The position numbers and the translations under genes were made by a program. From Mercurialis annua (lineage: Eukaryota; Streptophyta; Magnoliopsida; Malpighiales; Euphorbiaceae): a stretch of 64,000 nt of DNA. Shown piece after piece: positions 45,547 through 56,017 of the stretch; positions within the stretch are counted from its first letter, which is position 1; each line of letters starts with the position of its first letter. The stretch covers positions 11,666,001 to 11,730,000 of the forward strand of contig NC_065570.1 of NCBI RefSeq assembly GCF_937616625.2. Direction: 5' to 3'. The notes below the pieces were generated by a model. The model had not been told where the DNA came from. It did not search any database and saw nothing but the letters and a program-made list of their open reading frames with translations.

Positions 45547-46338
45547 TCAGCAATCATGCTTTGGCTCTTCTGCTTTGTCACTTCTTTCTTCTTTTTTCTT
45601 CTTATAGGACTCGAAAAACTCCTTGTTCTCTTTCTCCAACTCATTCCACACTGTAATAACATAGACATCAACCGATGATAATAATAATTAATAAGAACAA
45701 AGCTAGAATTAAAGTTTAAATTAACTCCACCTATAGGGTTAAAACATTAGAAATTACTGAATTTTAATCTAATTTGAAAAGGTATCTGAAATTTGATTAT
45801 TATTTTTTTAAATTATAAATTTTAATTTATTACACCGTTTGATATTTTAAATAAAAATTAAAAAAATTAATGTAAAATTAGAATACGGACTATATCTCGT
45901 GATTAATAAAATCTATGCAGTCTGTATTCTGGTTAAGTTTGTATCCTCTTCTTTTAAAAAAAATAAATTAATCTTGATTCTTTTTTAAAAGGGTTAATGT
46001 AAAAAAAAATCACAAATTTTAAATGTTTTTTCATTTTAATTACGCAGTTTAAATTTTGTCATTTTTATACACGATCTACCACTTGTAAAAATAAAATTTA
46101 TATATAGAAGAGAAGAGGGACCTGTGGAAGTGATGAGAGGGTTGATATTAGCATGCTTGGAAAGAGCTTGCATGCACTCTTCTTTGGTCATGTTGAATAC
46201 GATGCACTCTTCTATAAGGTGGTGCACCTGCATGTATCTGATTATCATCATATAATTTCTCATCAACTTAATATCAATGATTATGATTATGAATACCATG
46301 TGAATATAAGCAGCAGAAGATTGATCTTGATCACCCAT
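45547..46338 (-). CDS. Plant protein 1589 family (PF09713), 83 residues, three exons
   Basis: Exons on the minus strand are 46338-46297, 46227-46122 and 45650-45547. They are joined by introns of 69 and 471 nt with GT-AG ends and matching phases, and total 252 nt. The protein starts MGDQDQSSAAYIHMV. It continues with the family pattern HHLIEECIVFNMTKEECMQA, LSKHANINPLITSTVW and ELEKENKEFFESYKKK, and ends in a charged tail. That is nearly the whole PF09713 domain of about 55 residues. The function of the family is unknown. The start was chosen because YIHMV joined to HHLIEEC restores the family consensus. Reading through the first intron would insert a hydrophobic run and is less likely. A GAA repeat lies in the probable 5' leader. 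Confidence 0.87.
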
Positions 46339-46620
46339 GCTCCTCAGGATCAAGTAATTAACGGCTGTAGTTAGTCAGCTGGATACAGTAGTACTTGTAC
46401 ATGCAGGTAGAAGATCAAGATTCAACTTAAATAAGATAGAAGAAGAAGAAGAAGAAGAAGCAGCAGATAGAACCAAGAAACAAGAAAAAGAAACTAAAAC
46501 TGTAAGGAGAAAGAAAAAAGAAAGGGAAGTTATAAGCAGCAGGATCAAGAAAACCCAACTATGGCTTGAATTTGTAATAACTAGGAAAAGTGGAAGATGG
46601 GCACCTTGTGGTGGGGTTGT
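46339..46620 (-). promoter_or_regulatory. Probable 5' leader/promoter region of the PF09713 gene
   Basis: On the minus strand this precedes the ATG. It includes a (GAA)n microsatellite at 46439-46460 as read on +, that is (TTC)n in the transcript, a common feature of plant 5' leaders. No clear TATA box was placed. Confidence 0.35.
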
Positions 46621-47775
46621 CTATCGGTCGGTTCGGTTTAATTTAATTTAAAATTAATAAAAATAATTATCGAACTGATGAAATATGATAAATTTTTTAA
46701 AATAAACTGAACTAAATTTAATGTTCGTCTAATCAAATAAAACTAACTGATTTATTGCGTAATTTTTATGATGTTTTAAGTTTTCAACTGTAAATTTTTC
46801 AAAAAATTGAGTTTATATTTAAGGGTTAATGTCACCATGTAGCATAATCTTAAGCGTTTTTTTCGATTTAAGCACAAACTATAAAACGTCTCAACTAATA
46901 GCACAACCTTTAATTATATGACATATATAGCATAAATGTCTAAAACAACGTCGTTTTAGTTGTCAATACAATAAAAAACGACGTCATTTTAATAAAAAAA
47001 CAAAGCATAAAATGCATTATCGGGATATAAAATGAAAAATTTAAAAAGATAGTGCCAATGAATGAGATATTTTTTAATTTGTATTTGAATAAAAAAAATA
47101 CGACATTTTTTGCTAGATTAACCCTATTTTTAATTCCAATACAGTTATTTGATTTAACAAAGGTTGTAAATAAATTTGCAATCAATTCATGTGTCATTTT
47201 TTTTGCCAGATCTTGACCTGCATCTTACATTTTTTAATTAATGCTGTGATATCTATGAGACTATGTTGATTTAAAAAAAATATTGATAAAAATATTCAAT
47301 TCAAAATATGATAGTAATTGTTTTTAGTAAATCCATATACTGAATCAGTCTGTGAGTAATAGGATTTATTACACGTTGGATTTGGGGACCGATTGGGTTT
47401 TAAAAGCACCGCCTGCTGCTATGTTGATAAATAATTTTAATGAAACTAATAAGAATATAATTCATAAAAAAAGAATATAATATTATAAATATAAGTAATT
47501 ATTTATATGGATGAATATAATAATAAAGGAAACAAAAGAATCTATTGACATCATCGGAAAACCGGGGTCCAGAATACCACGTGGGAAGAGAGTGATGATT
47601 GGTGGATAAAGGATTAGAGGAGATTTTAATATCACCAGTGAATAAAGGATCATTTTAGCCCTTCAACTTAGATTCTAGGATCAAAAAGTCAAATATCTGA
47701 ATAGTTTGATAAATCAATCCGGATCGTAAAATATCTCACTCTAGTACTTGCCTTTCTTTTTTGCTAACTATATAA
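46621..47775. other. Repeat-like AT-rich DNA, no gene
   Basis: It opens with a short CGGTCGGTTCGGTTTAATTT block like the hAT subterminal repeats at 49550. 'AGGGTTAATGTCACCATG' near 46822 resembles MITE ends of the 14136 family. No coding signal was seen. Confidence 0.4.
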
Positions 47776-47779
47776 TGAA

Positions 47780-48190
47780 CGAAGGATCAATTCACCTCCT
47801 TAACTTGGCACGAAATGTCAAGATGACCCAAATTCATAAAATATGATAAAAAATCATAAATCCGTACAATCGGTGAAAAACACCCTTCTAACACACAATG
47901 GGATAGATAATTTAACCCTAATTAATCATATTTAACTTTAATTATAACTCTAATTGAACTTTAATCCTATAGTATTAAAACCTCAATAACTCCTAATTTA
48001 CTAAAATTAACCCTAAAAAACTAATTAACGCTAAAAACCTAATTAATCTAGAAAAGAAAACAGCCCATCTTCTCCATTTATTCTTCTTTCCCACCATCGT
48101 TCTTTTTCTCCGTCGCCAGCCTCCGTCGTTGCTTTGTCTCACCCTTTGTTACTGATGCAAGTTCTTCTATTTCGCCGTTGCTTCGTTAAT
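47780..48190. mobile_element. One-armed MULE-type fragment (family of 20862-21611)
   Basis: GAACGAAGGATCAATTCACC at 47777 and 'AACTTGGCACGAAATGTCAA' match the left arm of the 20862 element. Internal 'AATTAATC', C+T-rich and 'CACCATCGTTC' blocks follow. No right arm was found before the next copy begins. Confidence 0.65.
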
Positions 48191-48192
48191 AG

Positions 48193-48482
48193 GAAATGAA
48201 CAAAGGATCATTTCAACCCCTCAACTTGGCACGAAATATAAAATAAGCCCAAATTCGTATAACTGGATCAATTTTACCCTATACTTGAAAAAATCGTATC
48301 GGTTTCACCATTCTGACAAAAAAAAAGAGTAGGACTAACAAATTAAAAAAAATTAACTCTAATTAATCATGATTAACCTTAATTAAAATACTTATTGTCC
48401 CTAATTAATTAAAATTTTAATTAATAAAGAATTAGGGACTTTTTCTATCTTTTTTTCACAATTAATCTAACTTAATTTAATT
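48193..48482. mobile_element. Second one-armed MULE-type fragment, interrupted by a LINE
   Basis: GAACAAAGGATCATTTCAAC and 'AACTTGGCACGAAATATAAA' start another copy in the same orientation. Its AT-rich interior stops at the poly-T at about 48480. Similar interior sequence (CTAATTAATAATAACC, C+T-rich, 'CCACCACCATTAATC') resumes at 50119-50290, as if the LINE and hAT DNA inserted within it. Confidence 0.55.
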
Positions 48483-49535
48483 TTTTTTTAGAGGAAAGTT
48501 GCAAATTTATTAAGAATGAAACAAAGTTACAAGATCATTGATTGGGATTGGAACTCTCCCATCAAAAACACAATCTTTTCCTATGAAAATACCCCATTTA
48601 GCTAGAGCATTAGCTACGTAATTACCCTCCCTTCTCAAGAAATTAAAGGCTACTTCTCTATTGTTACAAGAAGAGATGCAATCTTCAATAATAAGCTGAG
48701 TAGGGTCTGATGCATTGTGAGGGAATCGAAACCTGTTGATGACACTTAAGGAATCTGTCTCACAAACCAACTTGGAGAATGGCAGCTCCGCAGAAATACG
48801 CAGGGCCAAACCAATAGCTTCAGCCTCAGCAACCTCAACGTTGGTGATCCCATGCAGGACTGCAGTCCCGCTACGAAGAACTGCTCCAGAAGAATCCTTG
48901 CACACTGCACTAATGGCTGCCATCTTCTTTTCCAGCGATATAGCAGCATCCGAATTGATCTTTAAGACACCAACTTCTGGAGGCTTCCAAACTTGGGGAC
49001 TACCAGCAGTTGTGTTTCTCTCTTTCACTACTACAGGCTTTATAAGCGAATGAATTCTGCTGAACAGGAGCGTTGGCGGAAGACGACGGTTGTCGAAGAC
49101 TATATCATTCCTATCATTCCAGATTGACCAAAGGCACAGAATAAACGTTTGAGCATCCTCACTTTTAAGAGACCCGAGCATAAATGCTAGCCATTCACTT
49201 ACCGATGTATAGTCAAAACGATCAACTCTCAAACTAAGCGGGGAAAGAAGCCAAAGCCCTCGGACTTCTTCACAGTCTTTTAAGCAATGCATTAGAGATT
49301 CCACGTTGTTGGAGCATCGAGGGCAAGTATCAGCAATAGGTAACTTCCTCTTAGCAAGATTCAAGTTACACGGAAGAGAGTTATGGCAAATCCTCCACAG
49401 AAAATGCTTCACCTTCGGAGGGACATTGCAATTCCAAATCTTACTCCACAGTCCATTAACTGCGTGGGTGTTAGAAGAGCTGGCTTGCGTCTGGTTTAAC
49501 AAAGAAACAGCTCTAAAGTACCCGGACTTCACTTC
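48483..49535 (-). pseudogene. 5'-truncated LINE: zf-RVT and RNase H-like C-terminus
   Basis: Minus-strand frame 49535-48510 reads EVKSGYFRAVSLL, then the zinc-binding reverse-transcriptase motif WNCNVPPKVKHFLWRICHNS with CPRC...HCLKDC. It continues as the RNase H-like RVT_3 domain (INSDAA, AEAEAIGLALR, VCETDSLSVI, FLRREGNYVANALAKWG) to a TGA stop. A poly-T at 48480-48491 on + is the A-tail, so orientation fits. The RT and endonuclease parts are missing: a typical 5'-truncated insertion. The frame is intact over about 340 residues, so decay is limited. The upstream 60 residues of the long ORF are translated hAT sequence, not LINE. Confidence 0.9.
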
Positions 49536-50110
49536 TAGGGGTGAGCATCGGTCGGTTCGGTTCGGTACGGTTGGAAATTTTTCGGTTTTTTCGGTTTTCG
49601 GTTTGGAAAATTCCCAAACCGAACCGAACCGAACTTGTAGTTTGGAGGTGAAAAAACCGAACCGAACCAAACCGAAAATTTCGGTTCGGTATGGTTCGGT
49701 TCGGTTAAAACCGAATTTCACCACTTTTTATTTTTTAAAGATTTTTTATATTAAAATTAATTGAAATATTAAATAATTAGAGTATAATAAACTTCCATAT
49801 ATGTTTAAATAACAATTATTAACTTATATATCAACAATAATTAAGATATAAATACAAAAAACATATAAATATAAGTATATATGTATATTATTTTTTAAAA
49901 ATATATATATATTATATTAAAGTTCGGTTAATTCGGTTTTTCGGTCGGTTCGGTTTTCAAAACACCCAAACCAAACCGAACACCGAACACCAAACTTTAC
50001 CTAGAGTAGAAACCGAACCAAACCGTTTTCACCGAAAAACCGAACCAAACATCAAAATTTGGTTCGGTTCGGTTCGGTTTTCGGTTTGGTTCGGTTCTTG
50101 CTCACCCCTA
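49536..50110. mobile_element. hAT-type non-autonomous element rich in CGGTTCGGTT
   Basis: The terminal repeats are TAGGGGTGAGCA and TGCTCACCCCTA. Perfect 8-bp duplications TTCACTTC flank it (49528-49535 and 50111-50118). Subterminal regions are dense in CGGTTCGGTTCGGTTTT and its complement AACCGAACCGAACC. It is 575 bp, non-coding, and inserted at or next to the 5' end of the LINE. Confidence 0.92.
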
Positions 50111-50470
50111 TTCACTTCAATCATTAATTTAATTACATAACTTGATAAAAGCCTAATAACTACTAATTAATAATAACCTTTAAACTTGATTAACCTAATT
50201 CACACAGCTGCCTCCACCCTCAGCTTCAGCCACCTCCATCACCATCAACCGTCTCCACCACCATTAATCTCCATTAGTAGAAACAAGCAAAAGTAGAGGA
50301 GAAATGGAATAAAATAACAATTAAAAACACTTCAATCATCAAGTTCATCCATACAGTAACCAATTATCCTAAAAATCAAAAGCAATTGAAAAGACATCAT
50401 TCAAAAGAAATTAAACACTTCAAAAAGGGGAATCTTTAAAATAACTAAAGCATCGATCGAAAAATGATAA

Positions 50471-52054
50471 TGTCACGATCCGATTTTACAACATCGCAAC
50501 TGGCGCTAAGGAACGAGAGTAGTTCTTTCGGAATCCGTAACAAGCCCTAAAAATGACAAATAAACAATCAAGCATAAACATTCACACAATTGCTCGGGAG
50601 AAAACCAAGACTTCAACCTTATACTAGCATGGCATAAACAATACATTCTGTAAGACTAACTAATACTTGGAGGAAACCTGAGATTCCAACTCTAACTCAC
50701 AACAAACATAAACATATGCTAGAGTCAAAAACATCAAATTCAAAATATTGATATATAAATAAAAACGTGGCAACAATCTCATGTTCAACATCCAACATCA
50801 AAGTACGAATAGCGATGAAAATAAAATAAATCAACATTATACTTCTAATGACTACTACGGGCAAGGATTAAGATATTTCACTTTCTTTGAAAACTTGAAC
50901 CTCCAGAATAAAATTAAAAGTTCACCACAACTTTATTCGATAAAATCTGAAAAAATGAAAACAAAATTGGGGGTCAGTCGAAACCGAGTGAATTTATAAA
51001 ATTATATTTAATTATTAATCAACCGAGTACATCACTACAATATCGTGAAACCATAAAATTTAACCCATCGAGTATATCCCCTATCAACCTCTTAATCCAC
51101 AATTTCAATTCAATGAAACCAAGTCATGATATCTGAGAATTTAATATACCGACCACATCACCGACTTTACTTAATCCACAAGTTGTGAAGCCCGAGAATT
51201 TAATCAAATGAGTACATTGGTAATGAAGCTTGAATTTAATCAACCGAGTACATCACTGACATAACCCGAGAATTTAATCAACCGAGTACATCACTACAAT
51301 ATCATCTCTATACCGATAGATACACGTGTATAATCACAAACCTAATCGATCTTTACCGGTGCGTATGCAGTCCTAATAATACCCATTAGGTGGCACGTTC
51401 TAAAGTTTTCATATGAAATCAAAAACCATTTCGAAATACTTAAATAATAATTTAGCATATTAAAATAATACTAGTTGATTAATAATATAAACATAACAAT
51501 ATAAACTCACAGATCTTACCGAAATGAAAAGAACCCTAGCTGGACAGACAAAGTCGCTTTGTTAAAACTCTTCTGAAACCAACTGCCCCGGAGTAGGTGG
51601 TCTACCGATTAAAACCATAATTACTGATAATAATTATAAACAAGACACCTAATTCTATAATACTAAGCACCTCAACCATAAATACTAATCACGTAAGGCA
51701 AAAACTCGATGCAGGAATACGCACAAAATGATCAAACGATTGAGAAAACTCAAAATGCCAACACTTTACGAATTTTTTGAATCTTGACTACGCTCCTACT
51801 CAAAATCATTTTTCGGGATAATTAAAACAATTATATAAATAATAATATTTTCCAAATCCATATGAATTCACAAGGTTTCAAAACGCACGTTTCGCCCGAA
51901 ATCTCGCTCTAGGTCCGAAACCCGAAATTCCGTCATACGCTAAAAATTCAACAATTTTCATATAAATCAATAGCCTTCCAGAAATGTACTTTCCACCTTT
52001 TACATTTCAAACAGGAATCCCAAAATTCGATAAAATTTGGAAACAATACGAAAA
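50471..52054 (-). mobile_element. LTR of the same gypsy-type group, minus orientation
   Basis: TGTCACGATCCGATTTTACA at 50471 is the reverse complement of the shared LTR end. It is followed by GGCGCTAAGGAACGAGAGTA and 'CCGTAACAAGCC'. Three or four ATTTAATCAACCGAGTACAT boxes (reverse of the ACTCGGTTGA box) lie at 51000-51310, and AATACCCATTAGGTGGCA at 51377 is the reverse of the CCTATTGGG block. No primer-binding site abuts the end. The 5' boundary is unknown and may lie beyond the nested MULE. Confidence 0.72.
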
Positions 52055-52432
52055 GGCAAAAGATACAAAAAAACTCTCGATTTTTTCTCGAAAGCACAAA
52101 TAAACCCTTTTACTTTTTTTGGCACCATTAAGCCATTGTGTTTTTAAAATTGAACAATTAAACCCTTGTTGTTTTAAAATCGAACAAATAAACTCTTTTA
52201 GTTTACTTTTAGGACACTGACCTCCTTAAATTTTCAGTAAATATTTTAAACATTAAAATTATTTTTGCACTTTTTCCTATATGATTATGAGAGACATGTT
52301 AGCCATAAACGAGTGTTTATAATGGTGTTGGACGAAAGGGCTTATTTGTTCTATTTTAAAATAAAGAGGGCTTAATTATACCCAAAAAAAACTGATCTGT
52401 ACTTTTGTGAAAACTAGTTTGTACCTTTTGCC
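52055..52432. mobile_element. MULE-type MITE, 378 bp, with 9-bp duplication
   Basis: The ends are GGCAAAAGATACAAA and TTTGTACCTTTTGCC, with further pairing between 'AATAAACCCTTTTACTTTTT' and 'AAAATAAAGAGGGCTTAATT' type blocks. Perfect 9-bp duplications ATACGAAAA flank it (52046-52054 and 52433-52441). Confidence 0.88.
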
Positions 52433-53575
52433 ATACGAAAATACTAATGTTTTGGTAAAAACATTTAAAATCGTTTTTCGGAGCATAACTCGACTCAAGA
52501 ACAATCCAAAAACTCTTAAATTATATTTTCACAAAAATATAACATTAAATAGCCATCAAGGCTAAAATTTCAGAATTTAGTAAAAATATATTTTAGTCCA
52601 ATTTTACAAAAAGTGCAATAAACTCACAAACTTGAAGTTAAGCCAAAATCACCAAAATCAAAAAATCAATACCAAAATCATATAACCAGCCCAAACATAT
52701 AATATCAAAATAATAATCATGCTCAAACTCATCAAAAGTATGGTAATATCGTACAAATTCCACAATATGCATAATTACACCAATTAACTCATTAATTAGC
52801 ATACTTAATCAAATGATACATTATCAAATTCCCATATGCCAACATGCATGTTAATTCTATAAATAATTAACCATATGAATCATCTTGCATGTCATTTAAA
52901 GTTGATCAATATCATACATAAGACATCAAAGCATGTTTAACACTTAGCCATAATCAAAATCCAGCCAATCACTCAAAAGCATACTCAAATCCAACATGAA
53001 AGCCATGTATTCAGGAATTTAGAAAGCTGCTAATCTTTTGATGACCTTAACACAACAAAGAGAAGAGGAAGGTGATGATGACAATGCAGCAAGAAATCAT
53101 CCGCACAACTCGAATAAAAATCACCCAAAACTTGAATGCATGCATAAACTCTTTGTAAATTCTTGAATACAAAGTTGAGAAGAGTGAATCACAAGAATCA
53201 ATCATTAAAATTGAGTTAGACTCACGTATTACTGCGCTATAAATATAGTATTAAATTTTATATATATCTCATAAAATACATCGCATAATATAATAGTTTG
53301 TTGTGATTTGAAACAGTACGAATTAAATAATTATTCTACCGTGAGATACACGACATATAATTTATTCTATAGCTAAATATAGCTATATATATACATAAAT
53401 ATAATTATATATACATATATACATATATACATATCGATTTGTAGTTTGCATTGGAAAATAAAATATATATGTTGATCGATTATAATATTTGTGAACAAAA
53501 TAGTTGTAGATTGATTGTTTTATTTCCAAACAACTTGTAAATTTGATGTTGGATCGATTTGTTTATATGTCTATG
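52433..53575. other. AT-rich DNA between two LTR fragments
   Basis: It probably includes the rest of the minus-strand LTR and the start of the + strand LTR ending at 54572. No boundaries or coding signals were found. Confidence 0.4.
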
Positions 53576-54572
53576 AATTTGTTTGCGATCCGAGGAATAA
53601 GCTACCTATTGGGCGTTAATAGGCTGTGTGATCAACAGTGCTGGGTAAGTTTTAGAAAATAGAAGTAGATTAACTCTTTGCGTTAGACACCAGGTTAAAC
53701 TCGGTGGAATTATCTCGGGACCTATGTCTAGTGAGTTGAACTCGGTGTAACTATCCCGGGACTCACACCTCGATCTTTTGGTTAAAAGTATCAGTACTAG
53801 TTTAACTCGGTCGGACTATCTCGAAACTGTACCGCTTGATATAGGTTAAACTCAGTCGAATTTTCTTGGGACCATACCAAAAGAATTTAAGAATATCTCT
53901 TTCGCTCGTTAAAATTAGGAAATACCTAGTTTAAGATCATTTTAGGATTAAGGCTTCCTCCGGATCAAATACTTGCTGTATAATTATATATTGTATTTTG
54001 TTTATACAATTGTTTTAAATTGCGATGTTTTTTTATAATGTTGTTAGTAACATATATCTCACTCAGCATATTCTGACCCCGTTGTTGTTAAATATTTTCA
54101 GGTACCTAGAGTTTGACAGGCAAGGCTCCCTAACTTGTTTTCAGGAGTCTTCCTTTTGGGCATGTACAGTGCATAGTCTCGGAAGCTGCAGTAGTTGGTT
54201 GTCAGTCGTAGCTGTTACAGCATGGAGTCATATGGTTCTGTTTATACTTGTTGTTATGTTTATAGTTTTTGTAGACTACGTCAAACCATAATTTGTTCCA
54301 CAGAGCTAGTAGCCTGTGATGGAACACAAATACACTAGTTATGTTTATATATATCTGGGCTAGTACGTATGTGGTACGAAAGTGAAATGTCCTTATGTTT
54401 TGTATCAATCGACTAGCGTAAATATGTATATATGTTTGTTTCAGTTTGTATGATCATTATTTTTTAATTGTTTGTGAAAACGTATTTGTGATTTTTAGGC
54501 TTTCTACGGGTTTTGGAGCTATCACTCCCATTTCCTATTGCCGGTCTTGACTCAATAATTTGGGTCGTGACA
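53576..54572 (+). mobile_element. LTR fragment of the same gypsy-type group (3' end defined)
   Basis: The block TAAGCTACCTATTGGGCGTT is near 53598. Four or five ACTCGGTNGAATTATCTCGG boxes lie at 53690-53885, and the shared end comes last: TTCTACGGGTTTTGGAGCTA, then GGGTCGTGACA finishing at 54572. The 5' boundary was not identified. No primer-binding site follows. Confidence 0.75.
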
Positions 54573-54769
54573 GTTAATTGACTCTTTTAAGTGTAATAAG
54601 GAATTGTAATACCCTAATTGTCCTGACGTGTTTTTTTCGACGTGTAATGTAAATATGTTGAGTTTCCAACGTGACACGTATAGTTTACAATGTGTTTGTC
54701 GCTATATGAAGTTTTTCGGGTAGTAAGTTATATGCTTTTCGAAGGAATGCTTGTGAGTTTTTTATATGT

Positions 54770-55069
54770 GTAGGAGAAGTTTTGGCGATAAGAGATGGTA
54801 TTTATTTAGCACAAGAAGAAAATCTTATTCCCTTTGAAATTCAATTAGATTCAAAGGTTGTAGTGTATATCGTCAATCAAGTTAATATGCTTTGTAATGA
54901 CCTAGGACTTATAGTTTATCATTGTAAGAATTTAGCTGATGATCATGCCTCTTTAGGCACTCATCATGTTAGAAAAAGTTGTAATATAGGAGCTCATTCC
55001 TTGGCTCAAATAGAAATTACATATAGCGATGAGTATCATAAGAGGATGGGGTTTGTCCCTCAATTCTGA
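54770..55069 (+). pseudogene. RNase H-like (RVT_3) retroelement fragment
   Basis: The frame reads VGEVLAIRDGIYLAQEENLI, then IQLDSKVVVYIVNQ and IVYHCKNL, and ends VRKSCNIGAHSLAQIEI. It matches the middle and end of the RVT_3 domain of plant LINE-type elements, including the LDSK strand and the final N-x-x-AH-x-LA helix. The first in-frame codon usable as a start is not ATG, and the N-terminal strands are missing. It lacks an obvious RT neighbour. Confidence 0.75.
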
Positions 55070-56017
55070 TTCATGTAAGGGTTGTTAGATTTCTTTTTCA
55101 AGTTTGATGAAATATGTTTACCCTACTAAAAAATCAAATTAGATCATTGTTAATCCAACTAAGACACTACGCCATAAATAATTTTTAAATCAAGACTAAA
55201 ATTTATCAAAAGAGACTCTATTTGGGCTAAAAGTAAGAAAACTATATGAAACTTTATTGAAGCCCGATTAAATTTGATTGTATTACTAAATGAATTAAAG
55301 TTATTTTTTAACGATGAGACAATTTGATTAATTTTATTTAAAGATGATATGATGGATAAAATTTAAATAAAAAAAAATTTAAAATTTGTATTGCCACTAC
55401 ATTTGATATGGTAAATTTTAAGAAAATCGCATGCATATGATATGTTAAATTATATTTTAGGCGTATTTTAGTTTATTTTTTTAAAGTTAGAATAATAGTT
55501 TTTTTTTAAATTGAAATTAAATTTTGATTTTTATAAATCTTTAAATTATGTTTCTTTAAAAAAATTCTAAACATTCTTTATACTTATTTTCTAATTATTC
55601 AACATTAGTTTTTTAAACCTCAAAAAATAAAACTGTTTTAAAATTAATAATTTTCATGTATATGGAGCATTCATGAATAACAAACCCCACTTGATAGAAG
55701 GTATATATGTATGTATGCAATGTTTGTTTTGGAGTTGTATTTTACCGACAAAGGTTACATACACTAATACATACAGCTTATAAGCAAATGGATATTAGTT
55801 GTCCAAATTATAGAAAAACTTAAAATCGTGGCTATAATAATAGTAGTTAGTTTTATGGTTAAGGAACCATATGTTAGGCTAAAATTATAACTGATTTTCA
55901 TTTATAATTGTCATTTCCTAAATTTAAAGATGTCCCTATAAATTGCTTCACAATTAAACCAAAATATAAATCACATCTTTTCTTAAAAAGAAACATACTT
56001 GTTTTCTTCTTTAAGCT
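55070..56017. other. Upstream region of the GDSL gene
   Basis: AT-rich DNA without transposon ends that I can define. It contains a probable TATA box near its right end. Confidence 0.5.
55937..55943 (+). promoter_or_regulatory. Candidate TATA box for the GDSL gene
   Basis: TATAAAT lies 75 bp before the ATG, a normal distance for a plant gene with a short leader. It is in AT-rich DNA, so chance occurrence is possible. Confidence 0.45.

Noticed and set aside
48510..49724. 404-codon minus-strand ORF as an intact RNase H protein gene
   Set aside because: Its first 60 or so codons are hAT transposon sequence, and the rest is a 5'-truncated LINE end with a poly-A tail.
49306..49764. 152-codon + strand ORF
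   Set aside because: It is the antisense of the LINE relic and the hAT CGGTT repeats.
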